Source of the DNA: an uncultured Eubacterium sp.
GTDB lineage: Bacteria; Bacillota; Clostridia; Lachnospirales; Lachnospiraceae
Length of the DNA stretch: 32,008 bases
Direction of reading: 5' to 3'
Assembly (NCBI GenBank): GCA_910585745.1
Contig: CAJUFM010000032.1
Span: 1 to 32,008, forward strand
Shown here: piece by piece, positions 30,907 to 32,008 of the stretch
Numbering within the stretch: position 1 is the stretch's first letter
Layout of the letters: every line of letters starts with the position of its first letter
Notes under the pieces: model-generated
The model's database searches: none
Seen by the model: only the letters and a program-made list of their open reading frames with translations
What the model was told of the DNA's origin: nothing
Position numbers and translations under genes: made by a program

Positions 30907-30952
30907 AAAAGTACCAGTCTCTTGTCTGACAGAAAAGAAACTGGTACTTTTT
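30907..30952. terminator. Bidirectional terminator between convergent genes
   Basis: AAAAGTACCAGT (30907-30918) pairs perfectly with ACTGGTACTTTT (30940-30951), a 12-bp stem with a 21-base loop that has a small inner pairing. The + strand runs into TTTTT and the - strand into TTTT, so it can serve both the carboxypeptidase operon and the opposing small-protein operon. Confidence 0.8.
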
Positions 30953-30996
30953 ACTTTGGTACTATCCAGCTATATTTATTACAGGATATTTTAAAA

Positions 30997-31278
30997 TTAT
31001 TTTTTCTTAATGTTTGCTACATCATTTCTAAGTCTTTCAGCGGTCTGTATTGCATTGGTAATCTGACGGATCTGTTCTTTGTAAATATCTTCTTCTAAAT
31101 CTTTATGAGCTTCATAATAAAGCTTTCCTATTTCTCGGTATGTACTTTCAATGGTCTTTTCCTGGCTCCGGATCTGGCCGTTTAGGGAAGAAACCTCGGA
31201 AAATTCTTTTGCTTTGTTGGTAATGTCATTTGCCGCGTCATTTAGGGCGTCTGACATTTTGTCAAAAAATCCAGCCAT
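30997..31278 (-). CDS. Small coiled-coil protein of unknown function
   Basis: The 93-residue protein is highly charged and has no membrane segment. After the short start MAGFFDKMSDALND, an almost continuous helix is predicted from heptad-like spacing between residues 30 and 90, with many Glu, Lys, Ile and Leu. Similar proteins in Clostridia open with GFFDK and often carry a zinc-ribbon tail, which is missing here. GGAGG precedes ATG 31278 at good spacing. The gene lies 25 bases downstream of the membrane gene 31304-31948 and is probably cotranscribed with it. Function unknown. Confidence 0.78.
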   Translation of the reverse strand: MAGFFDKMSDALNDAANDITNKAKEFSEVSSLNGQIRSQEKTIESTYREIGKLYYEAHKDLEEDIYKEQIRQITNAIQTAERLRNDVANIKKK

Positions 31279-31303
31279 GTTTATTTACCTCCATCAGATT
31301 AAT

Positions 31304-31948
31304 TTAATAAAGGGAACTTGAAAATGCAGAAAACAGTATTGTCTGCAGCAGATCAGAAGCAGTCAGCCGTAATATAATGGAAAAGGCAATGATGTATATA
31401 ATGGATACGATCACTGATAAATAAGCTGTTTTGCCTTCATCCAGTCCAAAAGCTGCCTTAAATCCAAAATATTCGTAAAATAGTCCCAGTATTTCACAGA
31501 TAAAGAAAAGAAGTAATGCAAATTCGGAAAACAAGAAACTTATCGGCACTGCAATGATCGTAAAAGGAAGAACGGCGATACAGCGCAGTGAAAGTGCATT
31601 CAAAAGCTTTTTGGCATCATTTGTTCCCTTCATGCATATTCCCGTGATCATGGCACAGGCAAAAGTAATACCGGTGAGCAGCAAGGAGAAAAAAATGGAT
31701 AGAATAAAATATTTTATACAGTCTCCAAGACCCATATCCAGATGAAATGCGGTAAAGATCAGTGACAAAATGCCGGCAAGCACTGCCTGGGCTGCCATTA
31801 GGACTGCCGAAATGATAAAGTTTCCATGTTCAACTATTTCTTTTGCTCCCTTGGCGGGTGAACTGATCAGAACCTTTAAATTTCCTAAAAAACCATTGAT
31901 CATTTCTGTTGCCTCCGCAGATGTTGAAGGGATAGAAGAGTTTGGCAT
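31304..31948 (-). CDS. Yip1-like polytopic membrane protein
   Basis: The 214-residue protein begins with a polar, Ser-rich segment (1-40) and then has five membrane helices at about 44-67, 78-106, 122-143, 145-160 and 173-197. GxxDAxKxL-like sequence between helices two and three (GTNDAKKLL) and the overall layout resemble Yip1/YIP-type membrane proteins of Firmicutes. The match is by pattern only. AGGGAGG precedes ATG 31948 at good spacing. The gene heads a two-gene unit with the coiled-coil protein; its promoter should lie in the last 60 bases or outside the window, where I see no convincing -35/-10 pair. Confidence 0.72.
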   Translation of the reverse strand: MPNSSIPSTSAEATEMINGFLGNLKVLISSPAKGAKEIVEHGNFIISAVLMAAQAVLAGILSLIFTAFHLDMGLGDCIKYFILSIFFSLLLTGITFACAMITGICMKGTNDAKKLLNALSLRCIAVLPFTIIAVPISFLFSEFALLLFFICEILGLFYEYFGFKAAFGLDEGKTAYLSVIVSIIYIIAFSIILRLTASDLLQTILFSAFSSSLY

Positions 31949-32008
31949 AAAAAATACCTCCCTATTTAGTCAAGTGTTATTTCCTTATTTTTCAAGGATT
32001 TTTTAGTT

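Noticed and set aside
1..32008. CRISPR arrays, transposases, integrases, phage or toxin-antitoxin genes
   Set aside because: None found: no regularly spaced repeats, no recombinase motifs and no insertion-type terminal repeats. The gene order is a typical origin region.

Overview
The window looks like the replication-origin region of a low-GC Gram-positive anaerobe of class Clostridia, most likely a Lachnospiraceae-type organism. The evidence is the gene order rpmH-rnpA-yidD-yidC-jag-mnmE-mnmG-rsmG-parA-parB running right, and dnaA-dnaN-yaaA-recF-gyrB-gyrA running left, from one divergent point near 16.6 kb. AT-rich sequence, strong GGAGG ribosome binding sites, TTGACA/TATAAT promoters with 17-bp spacers and clostridial small protein families (DUF4446, a DUF6472-like 57-aa protein) agree with this. 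The organism assignment is inference; no 16S gene is present.

Left arm (about 1-16.6 kb). A strong promoter at 61-89 fires leftward out of the window. Next is a + strand redox operon (291-2347): ferredoxin, membrane Cys-motif protein, CcdA and a membrane-anchored TlpA-like thioredoxin. A coupled pair on the - strand follows (membrane protein, then lipoprotein), then tRNA-Ser(GCU). A DUF6472-like/dus/fumarase-beta operon and two small + strand membrane genes (DUF4234, DUF2752) come next. The fumarase alpha gene overlaps the end of gyrA and closes the long dnaA-to-gyrA operon. Its terminator seems to lie inside the convergent DUF2752 gene. The dnaN-dnaA gap and the dnaA 3' end carry DnaA-box-like sites and are the best oriC candidate.

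Right arm (16.6-32 kb). The rpmH operon has a near-consensus promoter, a likely attenuator before rnpA and a long hairpin before mnmE. Two perfect 16-bp parS sites bracket the unusually AT-rich rsmG gene just upstream of parA-parB. Beyond DUF4446 lie tRNA-Lys(CUU) on the - strand, an AI-2E-family transporter, a 40-codon candidate gene and trmB on the - strand, a divergent HD-GYP/D,D-carboxypeptidase pair, and two - strand genes for a coiled-coil protein and a Yip1-like membrane protein.

Most of the window is housekeeping: replication initiation and topology, chromosome segregation, membrane protein insertion, RNA maturation and tRNA modification. I see no CRISPR array, transposase, phage gene or defence island. 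The less ordinary points are the ferredoxin-to-thioredoxin operon, the split fumarase genes, an antisense-embedded terminator, a GyrA Gly at the position equivalent to E. coli Asp87, a two-copy palindromic terminator repeat, and two small genes that simple length cutoffs would miss.
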